In this document: positions 15,593 to 23,485 of the stretch, one piece after another
Layout: each line of letters begins with the position of its first letter
Numbering within the stretch: the first letter of the stretch is position 1
NCBI GenBank assembly: GCA_902168085.1
Contig: CABHOP010000064.1
Location: 1-59,174 of the forward strand
From: an uncultured Bacteroides sp.
Lineage (GTDB): Bacteria > Bacteroidota > Bacteroidia > Chitinophagales > Chitinophagaceae
DNA length: 59,174 nucleotides
Direction of reading: 5' to 3'
Position numbers and translations under genes: made by a program
Notes under the pieces: model-generated
Databases searched by the model: none
Told to the model about the DNA's origin: nothing
Seen by the model: only the letters and a program-made list of their open reading frames with translations

Positions 15593-17335
15593 ATGATGTT
15601 ATTTTCGAGCTTCTCGCTTAGAGAAGAATTGACTCGTGCCGTATCGGATATGGGCTTTGAGACGCCGACTCCTATTCAACAAAAAGTTATCCCCCAACTC
15701 CTATCCCAACCTTCTGATATTATAGGCCTTGCACAAACCGGAACCGGTAAAACTGCAGCCTTTGGTCTTCCGCTACTGCACCACATGGACGTTGCACAGA
15801 AGCATGTGCAAGCACTTGTATTGAGCCCTACACGCGAACTGTGTATGCAGATACAAGAGGAATTTAAAAAGTATGGCCAACATATGCGTGGCCTTAAAAC
15901 CACAGCTGTGTATGGTGGTGTGCCTATTGGCGGCCAGATACGCGAGCTGAAAACCAACCCGCAGGTAATAGTGGCCACACCCGGCCGCCTGATAGACCTG
16001 CTGGAACGTAAAGCCATATCGCTGGACCAAGTACAGTATATAGTGCTGGACGAAGCCGATGAGATGCTGAACATGGGCTTCCGTGAGGATATTGAATTTA
16101 TACTGAAGAATACGCCTGCAAGGCAGTACACGTGGTTGTTCTCTGCAACGATGAACAATGATGTGCGTAACATTGCCAAGCGCTTCATGAATAAATGGGA
16201 AGAATATTCTGTAGCCCGCGAAAACGTGGGTAACGAAAATATCGACCACCAGTATTATGTTACCAACCACCACAACAGGTTTGAAACCCTGCGCCGTTTG
16301 CTGGACTTTACACCGGGCATCTACGGTATCGTGTTTGTACGTACCCGCCAGGATTGCCAGGACATATCTGAAAAACTGATGAAGATGGGCTACCATGTGA
16401 GCCCACTGCACGGTGATATGGACCAGAAGATGCGCAGCAAGGTGATGGAGCGTTTTAAAAACAAAAGCCTGCAGGCCATAGTAGCTACCGATGTAGCTGC
16501 CCGTGGTATAGATGTGAACGACATTACCCACGTTATCAACTACGAACTGCCGGATGACCCTGAAGTGTACACACACCGCAGTGGCCGTACAGGCCGTGCC
16601 GGCAAGTCGGGTATCTGTATATCTATCGTATCGCCTAAGGAAATATCGAGCATCCGCCAGATAGAGCGTATCGCCAAGACACGCTTCCATAAGAGCGATA
16701 TACCGGATGGTGCAGAAGTGGTGCGCAAGCGCCTGTTCCACCAACTGGAGCAGATAGCTACGGCAGAACCTAAAGACGATTTTGCCAACGTGTACCAGAC
16801 CGATATTCATGAGCGCTTTGCCGATATGGATAAGGATGAACTGATACGCCGCCTGATATGGCTGCAACTGCGCGAAACGATAGATGCTTACCAGGATGCT
16901 GAAGACCTGAATGCAGGCTATGCCAGCAAAGAGCCTAAGGCACGTGGCGGCAACCGCAATAGTGTGCGCCTGTTCATCAACCTGGGTATAAAAGATGGTA
17001 TCTCTACACCTGAAAAGCTGTTGAGTTTTATCACGGAATCTACAGATATAGAACCGGGATTGATAGACCGCATTACCGTTCGCGACCTGAGCAGTTTCTT
17101 TAATGTGACAGGTTCCGGTGCCGAATTTATCATGCAAACACTGGCATCTAAAAAATATAAGGGCAGAAAAGTGAGGCTGGAAGAAGCCGAACAACGCGAC
17201 CGTGAACGTAGTGGCGGAGCTGGCTCAAGAAGTTCAGGCTCAAGGCCATACAGCGGTGGTAGCAGCCGCAGCGAAGGCCGTGGCGACAGGGGAGGTTCAC
17301 AAAAAGTTAACAGGAGATATTACGATAAAAAATAA
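15593..17335 (+). CDS. DEAD-box ATP-dependent RNA helicase with DbpA-type C-terminal domain
   Basis: This 580-aa cytoplasmic RNA helicase shows, in order, a Q motif (FETPTPIQ), Walker A AQTGTGKT, PTRELCMQ, TPGRLIDLL, DEAD, SAT, and the helicase-C motifs ATDVAARGIDV and HRSGRTGRAG. After the core comes a linker (about 360-460) and then a DbpA/CsdA-like RNA-binding domain (about 470-545, with SVRLFINLGIKDG and ITVRDLSSFF). The tail (546-580) is rich in Gly, Ser and Arg. Such proteins help ribosome assembly or cold adaptation. Two ATGs (15593 and 15596) lie together. It has its own promoter, and no clear terminator follows. Confidence 0.94.
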   Translation: MMLFSSFSLREELTRAVSDMGFETPTPIQQKVIPQLLSQPSDIIGLAQTGTGKTAAFGLPLLHHMDVAQKHVQALVLSPTRELCMQIQEEFKKYGQHMRGLKTTAVYGGVPIGGQIRELKTNPQVIVATPGRLIDLLERKAISLDQVQYIVLDEADEMLNMGFREDIEFILKNTPARQYTWLFSATMNNDVRNIAKRFMNKWEEYSVARENVGNENIDHQYYVTNHHNRFETLRRLLDFTPGIYGIVFVRTRQDCQDISEKLMKMGYHVSPLHGDMDQKMRSKVMERFKNKSLQAIVATDVAARGIDVNDITHVINYELPDDPEVYTHRSGRTGRAGKSGICISIVSPKEISSIRQIERIAKTRFHKSDIPDGAEVVRKRLFHQLEQIATAEPKDDFANVYQTDIHERFADMDKDELIRRLIWLQLRETIDAYQDAEDLNAGYASKEPKARGGNRNSVRLFINLGIKDGISTPEKLLSFITESTDIEPGLIDRITVRDLSSFFNVTGSGAEFIMQTLASKKYKGRKVRLEEAEQRDRERSGGAGSRSSGSRPYSGGSSRSEGRGDRGGSQKVNRRYYDKK

Positions 17336-17342
17336 TTCGTGG

Positions 17343-17373
17343 TTGCTTTTTAGGTTTTTTTACCCTTTCTTTG
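17343..17373 (+). promoter_or_regulatory. Promoter of the RlpA-like gene
   Basis: TTG (17343-17345) and TTTCTTTG (17366-17373, seven of eight bases of TxnnTTTG-type) are 20 nt apart. This supports an ATG start at 17389 or 17395 rather than an upstream TTG. Confidence 0.55.
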
Positions 17374-17388
17374 CATAACAAAAATTTA

Positions 17389-17859
17389 ATGTGTATGAGG
17401 CTGTTGTTACTAACTATGACATTGCTGCTGACAACGATGGGGGTTAAAGCCCAGCAGTCGCAGCTTGAAAAACTGGATAAGGCGATTGACAATGTAAAAA
17501 AGGGCATTGCCAGCTTTTACCACGACAAGTTTGAAGGACGCCGTACTGCTACAGGTGATATTTTTGATAACGACAAATTCACTGCGGCCAGCAATAAGCT
17601 GAAACTGGGTTCTTATGTAAAAGTTACCAACGTGAGTAATGGCGAGGTAGTGTACGTAAAGATCAACGACCGCATGGCAAAGTCGAACACGCGCCTGATA
17701 GACCTGGCGAGTGTAGCAGCTAAAAAGCTTGACTTTCACAGAAAAGGAATAACAAAAGTAAAAGTAGAAGTAGTGCCTGCCGAAGAAGGTAAAACAGGCA
17801 TACTGGCACAAAATAAAATGATGAATACGACCGGTGCTACTACCAAAAACGAATTATAG
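17389..17859 (+). CDS. RlpA-like septal-ring lipoprotein-type domain protein
   Basis: This secreted protein of about 156 aa has a signal peptide ending near VKAQQ and an RlpA-like double-psi beta-barrel domain. The typical sequence is visible: GIASFYHDKFEGRRTATG, then FTAASNKLKLGSYVKVTN, VYVKINDRM and RLIDLASVAAKKLDF. RlpA proteins act as lytic transglycosylases on denuded glycan strands or bind them. No SPOR domain is present, so this is the short form. The start is the ATG at 17389 (MCMRLL), or 17395. A terminator follows at 17881-17901, so it is likely monocistronic. Confidence 0.88.
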   Translation: MCMRLLLLTMTLLLTTMGVKAQQSQLEKLDKAIDNVKKGIASFYHDKFEGRRTATGDIFDNDKFTAASNKLKLGSYVKVTNVSNGEVVYVKINDRMAKSNTRLIDLASVAAKKLDFHRKGITKVKVEVVPAEEGKTGILAQNKMMNTTGATTKNEL

Positions 17860-17880
17860 GGTAAACAATTAAGGTACAAA

Positions 17881-17901
17881 AGCTCTCCATTTTGGGGAGC
17901 T
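17881..17901 (+). terminator. Terminator after the RlpA-like gene
   Basis: AGCTCTCC pairs with GGGGAGCT (one T-G pair) around ATTTT and is followed by a T run that continues directly into the -7 box of the next gene. Confidence 0.75.
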
Positions 17902-17904
17902 TTT

Positions 17905-17912
17905 TATTTTTG
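17905..17912 (+). promoter_or_regulatory. -7 element directly before the SET-domain gene
   Basis: TATTTTTG matches TAnnTTTG and overlaps the T tract of the preceding terminator. It lies only 8 nt before the ATG at 17921, so the transcript would have almost no leader. No -33 box is clear. Confidence 0.4.
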
Positions 17913-17920
17913 TCCCATCT

Positions 17921-18313
17921 ATGGAGCTATTCTATAAGCTATATATAAAGGAAACAAGGCAAAAAGGCCGCGGTGTATTCACAGCCGAAGATATACCTGC
18001 CGATACGCTGGTAGAATTATCGCCCGCCATTGTAATGACGCTGGAAGAAAAGACACTGCTGGATAAGACGGCGCTGTACAACTACATATTTGAATGGCAA
18101 CCTGAGGGCGAGCCGCCGCAATGCTGCATGGCGCAAGGGTATATCTCGGTTTACAATCACTCCTATGCTTCCAACTGCGAGTATTTTATGAACTATATAG
18201 ATAAAACCATAGAAATACGCACCGTACGTGCCGTAGCTGCCGGCGATGAGCTCACCATCAACTACAATGGCGACTGGAATGATGAGAACCGTGTGTGGTT
18301 TGATGCGAAGTAG
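17921..18313 (+). CDS. Small SET-domain protein
   Basis: This 130-aa protein is essentially one SET domain, the fold of lysine methyltransferases. Three hallmark parts are seen: QKGRGVFTAEDIPAD at the N-terminus, the central YNHSYASNCEY (N-H-S motif for AdoMet and substrate), and GDELTINYNGDW near the end. The post-SET Cys cluster is missing, which is normal for bacterial short forms. The substrate is unknown. Together with the next gene it may form a short plus-strand unit (40-nt gap). Bacterial SET proteins are scattered and may come from transfer, but nothing here shows that directly. Confidence 0.85.
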   Translation: MELFYKLYIKETRQKGRGVFTAEDIPADTLVELSPAIVMTLEEKTLLDKTALYNYIFEWQPEGEPPQCCMAQGYISVYNHSYASNCEYFMNYIDKTIEIRTVRAVAAGDELTINYNGDWNDENRVWFDAK

Positions 18314-18353
18314 TGGCTTAATTTTATTGTAATATCTGCAAAAAATACTCCCG

Positions 18354-18590
18354 ATGACAAACTGGACAGAAAAAGATAACGCACTATACGGTAGTTTCAC
18401 CTTCAAAGACTTTTCAGAAGCCTTTGCTTTCATGACCCGTGTGGCCCTGCTGGCCGAAACGCAAAACCATCACCCCCGCTGGACCAATGTATGGAACAAA
18501 GTGGAAGTGTGGCTGAACACCCACGATGCGGGCGATATAGTAACCGATAAAGACCGCAAGCTGGCAGCAGCTATAGACAAGCTGCTATAA
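18354..18590 (+). CDS. 4a-hydroxytetrahydrobiopterin dehydratase
   Basis: This 78-aa protein matches pterin-4a-carbinolamine dehydratase (PCD/PhhB). The active-site block AETQNHHPRWTNVWNKVEVW contains the two His and the downstream Trp, and the C-terminal THDAGDIVTDKDRKLAAAID block is also typical. The enzyme recycles the pterin cofactor of aromatic amino-acid hydroxylases. In bacteria without one it may serve molybdopterin or tetrahydrofolate metabolism. It is slightly shorter than many homologues at its N-terminus. Its stop codon directly abuts the stop of the convergent M14 gene (18590/18591). Confidence 0.92.
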   Translation: MTNWTEKDNALYGSFTFKDFSEAFAFMTRVALLAETQNHHPRWTNVWNKVEVWLNTHDAGDIVTDKDRKLAAAIDKLL

Positions 18591-20312
18591 TTACTGCTCT
18601 ATACGGAATACAGGGTAGCGCATGTGCACAGGCTCGTAATAGGGCGAATTGCGATACACAAAGTCGAGCTGGGCCTGGCCATCGTTGGCAAAGGTAGGAT
18701 CCTGTTTCTTGTCGTTTAGCTTTTTATAAAGTGTCTTATCCGTTTGCAGCAGTTTGGCCGCTTCGTCTTCAAATACATAGTCGCTGAAATACTCCTTTTG
18801 CTGTAGCACCGCATCGAAGAAGCCCCATGCAAAGAAAGCATCGGGTGCGGTAGGCTCCAGCGTTTCTATGATATAGCGGGCCGCAGGCTGGTTTACGGGT
18901 ATGATATAATCGCCTTTCAGCAGCTTCACATGTTGCTGGCTGTGACTCACCTTTACATTGCTGTGCAGGTAGTGCCCCTCATAAGGGCGCGGTGTGGTTT
19001 CATAATGCTCAATACGGTAGGCAGTGACCTGCACTACGCTATCCTGCTGCATTTCCTGTAGCTGTACACCATTTATACGCAAACGCTCAATAACCCGGTG
19101 CCAGCCGCGCGGGATGATATAGGCAGCTGGCGCCGTTACGGAATCTTTTACCCGGTAGGTGTCGCGCAGTTTTACCTGCTTTTTATAAGGTTTGTTGCGG
19201 TCGTAATACAGGCGTGGCTGGCCCGATACTTCACTGGGCTTATAGCCTGCTTTATACCCATGAAAGCTGATGTTGGTGTATTGAGTGGTATCTACCTGCC
19301 AGGCTATGGGTATGAATTTGCGTTGCAGGTACTGGTCTTGTTGTGCTTTACGGCTGCTCTTTATCTGGGAGGCTTGTAAAGATGCAACTTGCAGGAAGCT
19401 GCGCATCAGCTCGTAAGTGGCTATCGTTCGGTCTTTAAAGGGCTTCAGCATATGTGTTTCCGGCACAAAGCCATAGGTGTGGAACAACGTAGAAAAACCA
19501 CTGGCAAACCTCGGCCCTTCATGAAAGGCCATCCAGCCGCTATCGGGCGTGTGCCCCCAGTGGTTTACATAAGGCACCAGGTCATACTTTTTCTTCATAT
19601 CGGCATAGATGGCGGGCTCCAGCGTTTGATGCAGGTAATTGCCCATTGCGCCACCCAGCTTTCCATGCAAAGTAGAGAGTAGTGTCATCACGTGCTGGTA
19701 ATCGGCACCATTGCTCACGTGGTTGTCTATAAACAAGTCCGGGTCCAGCATGTGGAACAATTTGGCAAGGCTTTGTGTCTCCAACGCATCCATCTTTATA
19801 AAGTCGCGGTTCAAGTCCAGGTTCTGTGCATTCCCACGAAAGCCATATTCCACAGGGCCATTCTGGTTGGCACGGCTATAGCTGCCACGGTTCAGCATGC
19901 CGCCTATATTAAATACCGGTACTACGGCCAGTGCTGTATTATCCGGCACGGTTATCTTACCCGTTGCCAGGTCGCGCAGCAGTAGCATGCTGGCGTCTAT
20001 ACCGTCGGGCTCGCCGGGGTGTATACCGTTGTTTACCAGTATTATCAGTTTGCCTTCGGCTTTCCATTGTTGCAGGTTGAACTGACTGCTGTTGGAATAA
20101 TACACCACCTGCAGCGGGTAATACGTATCGGTAGGCCCTATGGTATCTACCTGTATGGTAGTGTATTGATTATCCAGCCGCGAGTAGAAGTCAATGAGGT
20201 CTCTATAAGATACCGACTGTGTGCCGCCGCTTTTTTCAAACGTGGTTTCAAAAGACTGGGCAAAACATGTAAAAACTAAAAACTGTGACAGTAGAAGCAG
20301 ACGCCATTTCAT
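18591..20312 (-). CDS. Secreted M14-family zinc carboxypeptidase
   Basis: This protein of about 573 aa has a signal peptide (MKWRLLLLSQFLVFTCFAQ) and an N-terminal M14 peptidase domain. The zinc ligands are seen as H-P-G-E in NNGIHPGEPDG and the later His in IDNHVSNGADY. The catalytic Glu is likely in VPETHML, and the NRDF/LDLNRDF block is also present. It would trim C-terminal residues from peptides outside the cytoplasm. A C-terminal part of about 220 residues after the peptidase domain is beta-rich and of unknown role. The start is the ATG at 20312, giving a clean signal peptide. Confidence 0.9.
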   Translation of the reverse strand: MKWRLLLLSQFLVFTCFAQSFETTFEKSGGTQSVSYRDLIDFYSRLDNQYTTIQVDTIGPTDTYYPLQVVYYSNSSQFNLQQWKAEGKLIILVNNGIHPGEPDGIDASMLLLRDLATGKITVPDNTALAVVPVFNIGGMLNRGSYSRANQNGPVEYGFRGNAQNLDLNRDFIKMDALETQSLAKLFHMLDPDLFIDNHVSNGADYQHVMTLLSTLHGKLGGAMGNYLHQTLEPAIYADMKKKYDLVPYVNHWGHTPDSGWMAFHEGPRFASGFSTLFHTYGFVPETHMLKPFKDRTIATYELMRSFLQVASLQASQIKSSRKAQQDQYLQRKFIPIAWQVDTTQYTNISFHGYKAGYKPSEVSGQPRLYYDRNKPYKKQVKLRDTYRVKDSVTAPAAYIIPRGWHRVIERLRINGVQLQEMQQDSVVQVTAYRIEHYETTPRPYEGHYLHSNVKVSHSQQHVKLLKGDYIIPVNQPAARYIIETLEPTAPDAFFAWGFFDAVLQQKEYFSDYVFEDEAAKLLQTDKTLYKKLNDKKQDPTFANDGQAQLDFVYRNSPYYEPVHMRYPVFRIEQ

Positions 20313-20362
20313 GCCGATAAAAATAACTTTCATTTGCATGCCAAACCAGCAGTAAATAAAAA

Positions 20363-20381
20363 CTCCCGCTTAAAGCGGGAG
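20363..20381 (-). terminator. Terminator spanning the stop codon of the 20370 barrel gene
   Basis: On the minus strand CTCCCGC pairs with GCGGGAG and is followed by TTTTTATTT. The loop holds the TAA stop codon, and the 5' arm encodes the last residues. Confidence 0.8.
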
Positions 20382-21197
20382 CCAGTTAACTCTTGTATTT
20401 GCACTGTTCCACCAGCCATTATCCGGCCAGTCGTAAGAGAAGGGCATAATAACCAGTGTAGTAGTGAAGGTAGATTTCAACCTGCTGTTGAAGTTCAGCA
20501 CCCCGAATTTTTCTTCGTTCCAGCTGTCGCCGTTTTCTGTAAGCGGGATATCGCCAAAAGCATACATCAGCCTTAGCTTGAAGCATAAACCGGCGAAAAT
20601 ACCTGCCTCAAATTTTACATAGGGCTGCGCCCCCCATTTCCTGTGTTTTTCACGTTTTCTCACTTCCAACGTATCGTCCAGGTGTGTCGTGTTGAAGGTT
20701 GGCATTACACCCGCACCAAAGGTGGTACAGAAGCGGTGGTTCTTCTCCAGTCTGCCATCGTTGCCAAATTTCAGTGAAAGCCCTACAGGTACCGCCAGTT
20801 GTTTGGTAACACCGCCTACATTGTCCGTTCTTTCATAAAAGAAGCCCCCGCTACCTATCCCTTTCCAGAAGAGGTAGTTGTAAGCTACATTGATATCGGC
20901 AGTGATGGCTGCACGCCTGCCTATCAACGCTATGCGGTAAAAAGTGCCGAGTGTTACACCCAGTCCGCCTTTAGATGTGGTGGGGCTTTCATGGTAGCCC
21001 TCCCATCTTGTATTTTCATCATCGTAATAAGCAAAGTCGCTTTTGTAGGTACCGGCAGCACCAACCGAAGAAACCCCAAACTCAAATTTCTGCAGGCTGC
21101 GGGGTAGCCTGCTTTGCTTTACGAAGCCTTTTTGTGCAGCGGCACTGAAAGCTATGGTTAATAATACCAGTAGGGGTATCAATTTGCGGGTAATCAT
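20370..21197 (-). CDS. Outer-membrane beta-barrel-like protein
   Basis: This protein of about 275 aa has a signal peptide (MITRKLIPLLVLLTIAFSAAAQ). The mature part has alternating aromatic and hydrophobic residues typical of a small outer-membrane barrel, for example YKSDFAYYDDENTRWEGY, LGVTLGTFYRIALIGRR, and a C-terminal FTTTLVIMPFSYDWPDNG strand. I recognise no specific family. The start is the ATG at 21197; an ATG at 21203 adds two residues. It lies just upstream of, and divergent from, the ECF sigma gene, so the sigma/anti-sigma pair could control it, but no evidence shows that. Confidence 0.75.
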   Translation of the reverse strand: MITRKLIPLLVLLTIAFSAAAQKGFVKQSRLPRSLQKFEFGVSSVGAAGTYKSDFAYYDDENTRWEGYHESPTTSKGGLGVTLGTFYRIALIGRRAAITADINVAYNYLFWKGIGSGGFFYERTDNVGGVTKQLAVPVGLSLKFGNDGRLEKNHRFCTTFGAGVMPTFNTTHLDDTLEVRKREKHRKWGAQPYVKFEAGIFAGLCFKLRLMYAFGDIPLTENGDSWNEEKFGVLNFNSRLKSTFTTTLVIMPFSYDWPDNGWWNSANTRVNWLPL

Positions 21198-21331
21198 ATA
21201 CATCAATAGTGTGGATTCAAGCACAAAATAATACAGGTTTTTAATTAATACATCTGTGTTATGGAAATAAATGTATTTTTCATCTATAGAAGATATAAGC
21301 TACCGTATTGGCTATCCACCCATATACACAA

Positions 21332-21862
21332 ATGACAGATGAAGCCCTGCTGGCGCAGTTTCGCACCGGCGGCGACAATGCCGTGCTGGGTGTGCTGCTG
21401 CAGCGTTATACCCTGCTGCTGCTGGGTGTGGGCATGAAATACCTGAAAGATAAAGACGGCGCGCAAGATGCGGTACAGCAGGTATTCCTGAAGGCTATTA
21501 CCCATATGCCTAAGGAAGAAATACAAAACTTTAAGGGCTGGCTGTACATATTGATGCGCAACCACTGCCTGCAATTGCTGCGCGATAAGCACTATCTTAC
21601 AGAAGAGAGCGCCATTAGCCATGTGGCGGCAGAAGAAAGTGATAAAGACCTGCTGCTGTGGAAGGACAAAACACTGGAACAGGTGCAGCCCGCCCTGCAA
21701 CAACTGGAAGCAGCACAGCGGCAATGCATCATTCTCTTTTACCTGGAAAAGCAGAGCTATAAACAGATAATGGAACGCACGGGTTATACCTTTGAACAGG
21801 TGAAGAGCTATATACAGAACGGCAAGCGCAACCTGAAACAAATATTGCTACGACTGCAATGA
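21332..21862 (+). CDS. ECF-type RNA polymerase sigma factor
   Basis: This protein of about 176 aa has the two regions of a sigma-70 ECF factor. Region 2 includes DKDGAQDAVQQVFLKAITH and the FKGWLYILMRNHCLQLLRD core-binding helix. Region 4 includes QRQCIILFYLEKQSYKQI and the DNA-recognition helix in FEQVKSYIQNGKRNLKQILL. The start is the ATG at 21332 (MTDEALL); an upstream TTG is less likely. Its last bases overlap the next gene by 4 nt (ATGA), the usual coupling of an ECF sigma with its anti-sigma. The signal it answers to cannot be read from the sequence. Confidence 0.93.
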   Translation: MTDEALLAQFRTGGDNAVLGVLLQRYTLLLLGVGMKYLKDKDGAQDAVQQVFLKAITHMPKEEIQNFKGWLYILMRNHCLQLLRDKHYLTEESAISHVAAEESDKDLLLWKDKTLEQVQPALQQLEAAQRQCIILFYLEKQSYKQIMERTGYTFEQVKSYIQNGKRNLKQILLRLQ

Positions 21863-22212
21863 GCGAACTGAAGGACATATGGAACAGTGGTGATGGCAAA
21901 CTGCCTGAAGATAAGCTGATAGCTTACCTGGAAGGCCGATTGCCGGCGGAAGAGCAGCATGCGGTAGAGCAGTGGCTGGCAGAGGAAGGTATGGAAGCCG
22001 ATGCACTGGAAGGTCTACAGTCGCTGCCATCGGCGGAAGCTAAACAGATGGTGGCGAAGGCCAATTACGACCTCCACAAAACACTATCGGCCCGAAAGCG
22101 GCAACGCAAACGTGCGATAAAAGATAACCCATGGGCATGGCTGGCCATAGTGGTGATATTGCTGCTGTGCGTGGTGGCGTATGTGGTACTGCAGATGAGC
22201 ACGCCTAAGTAG
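21859..22212 (+). CDS. Minimal membrane-anchored anti-sigma candidate
   Basis: This 117-aa protein is translationally coupled to the sigma factor by a 4-nt overlap. The N-terminal part (about 15-55) holds LIAYLEGRLPAEEQHAVEQW, a pattern seen in anti-sigma/FecR N-terminal regions. A basic stretch (SARKRQRKRAIK) precedes a single membrane helix (about 91-111), after which only about 6 residues remain. There is no zinc-finger HxxxCxxC motif and no room for a periplasmic sensor. It would therefore hold the sigma at the membrane but cannot itself sense much outside. The role is inferred from position. Confidence 0.7.
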   Translation: MSELKDIWNSGDGKLPEDKLIAYLEGRLPAEEQHAVEQWLAEEGMEADALEGLQSLPSAEAKQMVAKANYDLHKTLSARKRQRKRAIKDNPWAWLAIVVILLLCVVAYVVLQMSTPK

Positions 22213-22267
22213 TTTATCTTCCTTCAAAAAGCAGTACCTTGCAAAGGCTTTACATATCCAGTAATTC

Positions 22268-23485
22268 ATGCAATTAGCAGGTAAAAAGATAGTATTGGGA
22301 GTGACGGGCAGTATTGCCGCTTACAAAACACCGGAACTGGTGCGCCAACTGGTAAAAGCAGGTGCTGAAGTGCGGGTACTGATGACCCGAGCCGCCGCCG
22401 ATTTTGTGAGCCCGCTGGCACTGGCTACCGTTTCTAAGCACCCCGTGCACAGCAATGTAGCTGATGGTGCAGCCTGGAACAACCACGTAGAGTTGGGCCG
22501 CTGGGCCGATGCGATGGTGATAGCCCCCTGCAGCGCCAATACTTTAGCCAAGCTGGCTAATGGCCTGTGCGACAACCTGGTATGTGCTGTTTACTTATCT
22601 GCGGTAGCGCCCGTATTCATAGCACCGGCTATGGATGAGGATATGTGGATACATCCATCTACCAAGGCTAATATCCAGAAGGTACGGTCTTATGGCAATC
22701 ACATCATACCCGTAGCGCATGGCGAACTGGCCAGCGGGCTGGTAGGCGAAGGCCGTATGGCAGAACCGCAGGATATTGTGAAGCACCTGGCCGATTTCTT
22801 CGAAAAAAAAAATGATAGTGCGCTGAAAGGCGTGAAAGCACTGGTAACTGCCGGTCCTACGTATGAACGTATTGACCCGGTGCGCTTTATAGGCAATTTC
22901 TCTACGGGAAAGATGGGTATAGCCATAGCGGAACGCCTGGCTGCCGAAGGGGCAGCGGTGACGCTGGTATTAGGCCCATCGCATGTGCCGGTACAGGATA
23001 CCCGTATACAGGTAGTGCATGTGGAAAGTGCGGAGGAAATGTATACTGCCGCTACGCAGGCCTTTCCGGATACCGATATTGCCATTCTTTCTGCCGCAGT
23101 GGCCGATTACAGGCCGGAAGAAAGAGCACCTGAAAAAATAAAAAAGCAGGGCGATACGTTAGATATAAAACTGGTAAAGAATAAAGATATATTGGCATCG
23201 CTGGGCAGGGTGAAGCAAGCCGGACAGCTGCTGGTAGGCTTTGCACTGGAAACAACCAATGAAGTGGCGCATGCGCTGGATAAGCTGCGGGCTAAAAACG
23301 CGGATATGATTGTTTTGAATTCGTTAAAAGACGAAGGTGCCGGCTTTGGGCACGATACCAATAAAGTAACTTTGCTGGATAAGAACGGCGGCGTGGAAGC
23401 ATTGCCATTACAGGGCAAGCAAGAGGTGGCCGCTGCTATTATAAACCATATATTGAAATTGAAACATGCTGAAAAAACTGTTTAA
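22268..23485 (+). CDS. coaBC: Bifunctional CoaBC (phosphopantothenoylcysteine synthase/decarboxylase)
   Basis: This 405-aa enzyme performs two steps of coenzyme A synthesis: ligation of cysteine to 4-phosphopantothenate and decarboxylation to 4-phosphopantetheine. The N-terminal flavin-dependent CoaC part shows GVTGSIAAYKTPELVR, the catalytic His in NNHVELGRWAD, and PAMDEDMW. The C-terminal CoaB part shows VTAGPTYERIDPVRFIGNFS and LSAAVADYRPEE. It overlaps the DUF4835 gene by 20 nt, an arrangement common in Bacteroidota. The length is normal. Confidence 0.96.
   Translation: MQLAGKKIVLGVTGSIAAYKTPELVRQLVKAGAEVRVLMTRAAADFVSPLALATVSKHPVHSNVADGAAWNNHVELGRWADAMVIAPCSANTLAKLANGLCDNLVCAVYLSAVAPVFIAPAMDEDMWIHPSTKANIQKVRSYGNHIIPVAHGELASGLVGEGRMAEPQDIVKHLADFFEKKNDSALKGVKALVTAGPTYERIDPVRFIGNFSTGKMGIAIAERLAAEGAAVTLVLGPSHVPVQDTRIQVVHVESAEEMYTAATQAFPDTDIAILSAAVADYRPEERAPEKIKKQGDTLDIKLVKNKDILASLGRVKQAGQLLVGFALETTNEVAHALDKLRAKNADMIVLNSLKDEGAGFGHDTNKVTLLDKNGGVEALPLQGKQEVAAAIINHILKLKHAEKTV

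Noticed and set aside
15773-17194. Long minus-strand open frame (about 470 codons) opposite the DEAD-box helicase
   Set aside because: It lies entirely opposite a gene with all helicase motifs; its product is rich in Cys, His, Tyr and Phe with no domain, as expected of an antisense shadow.
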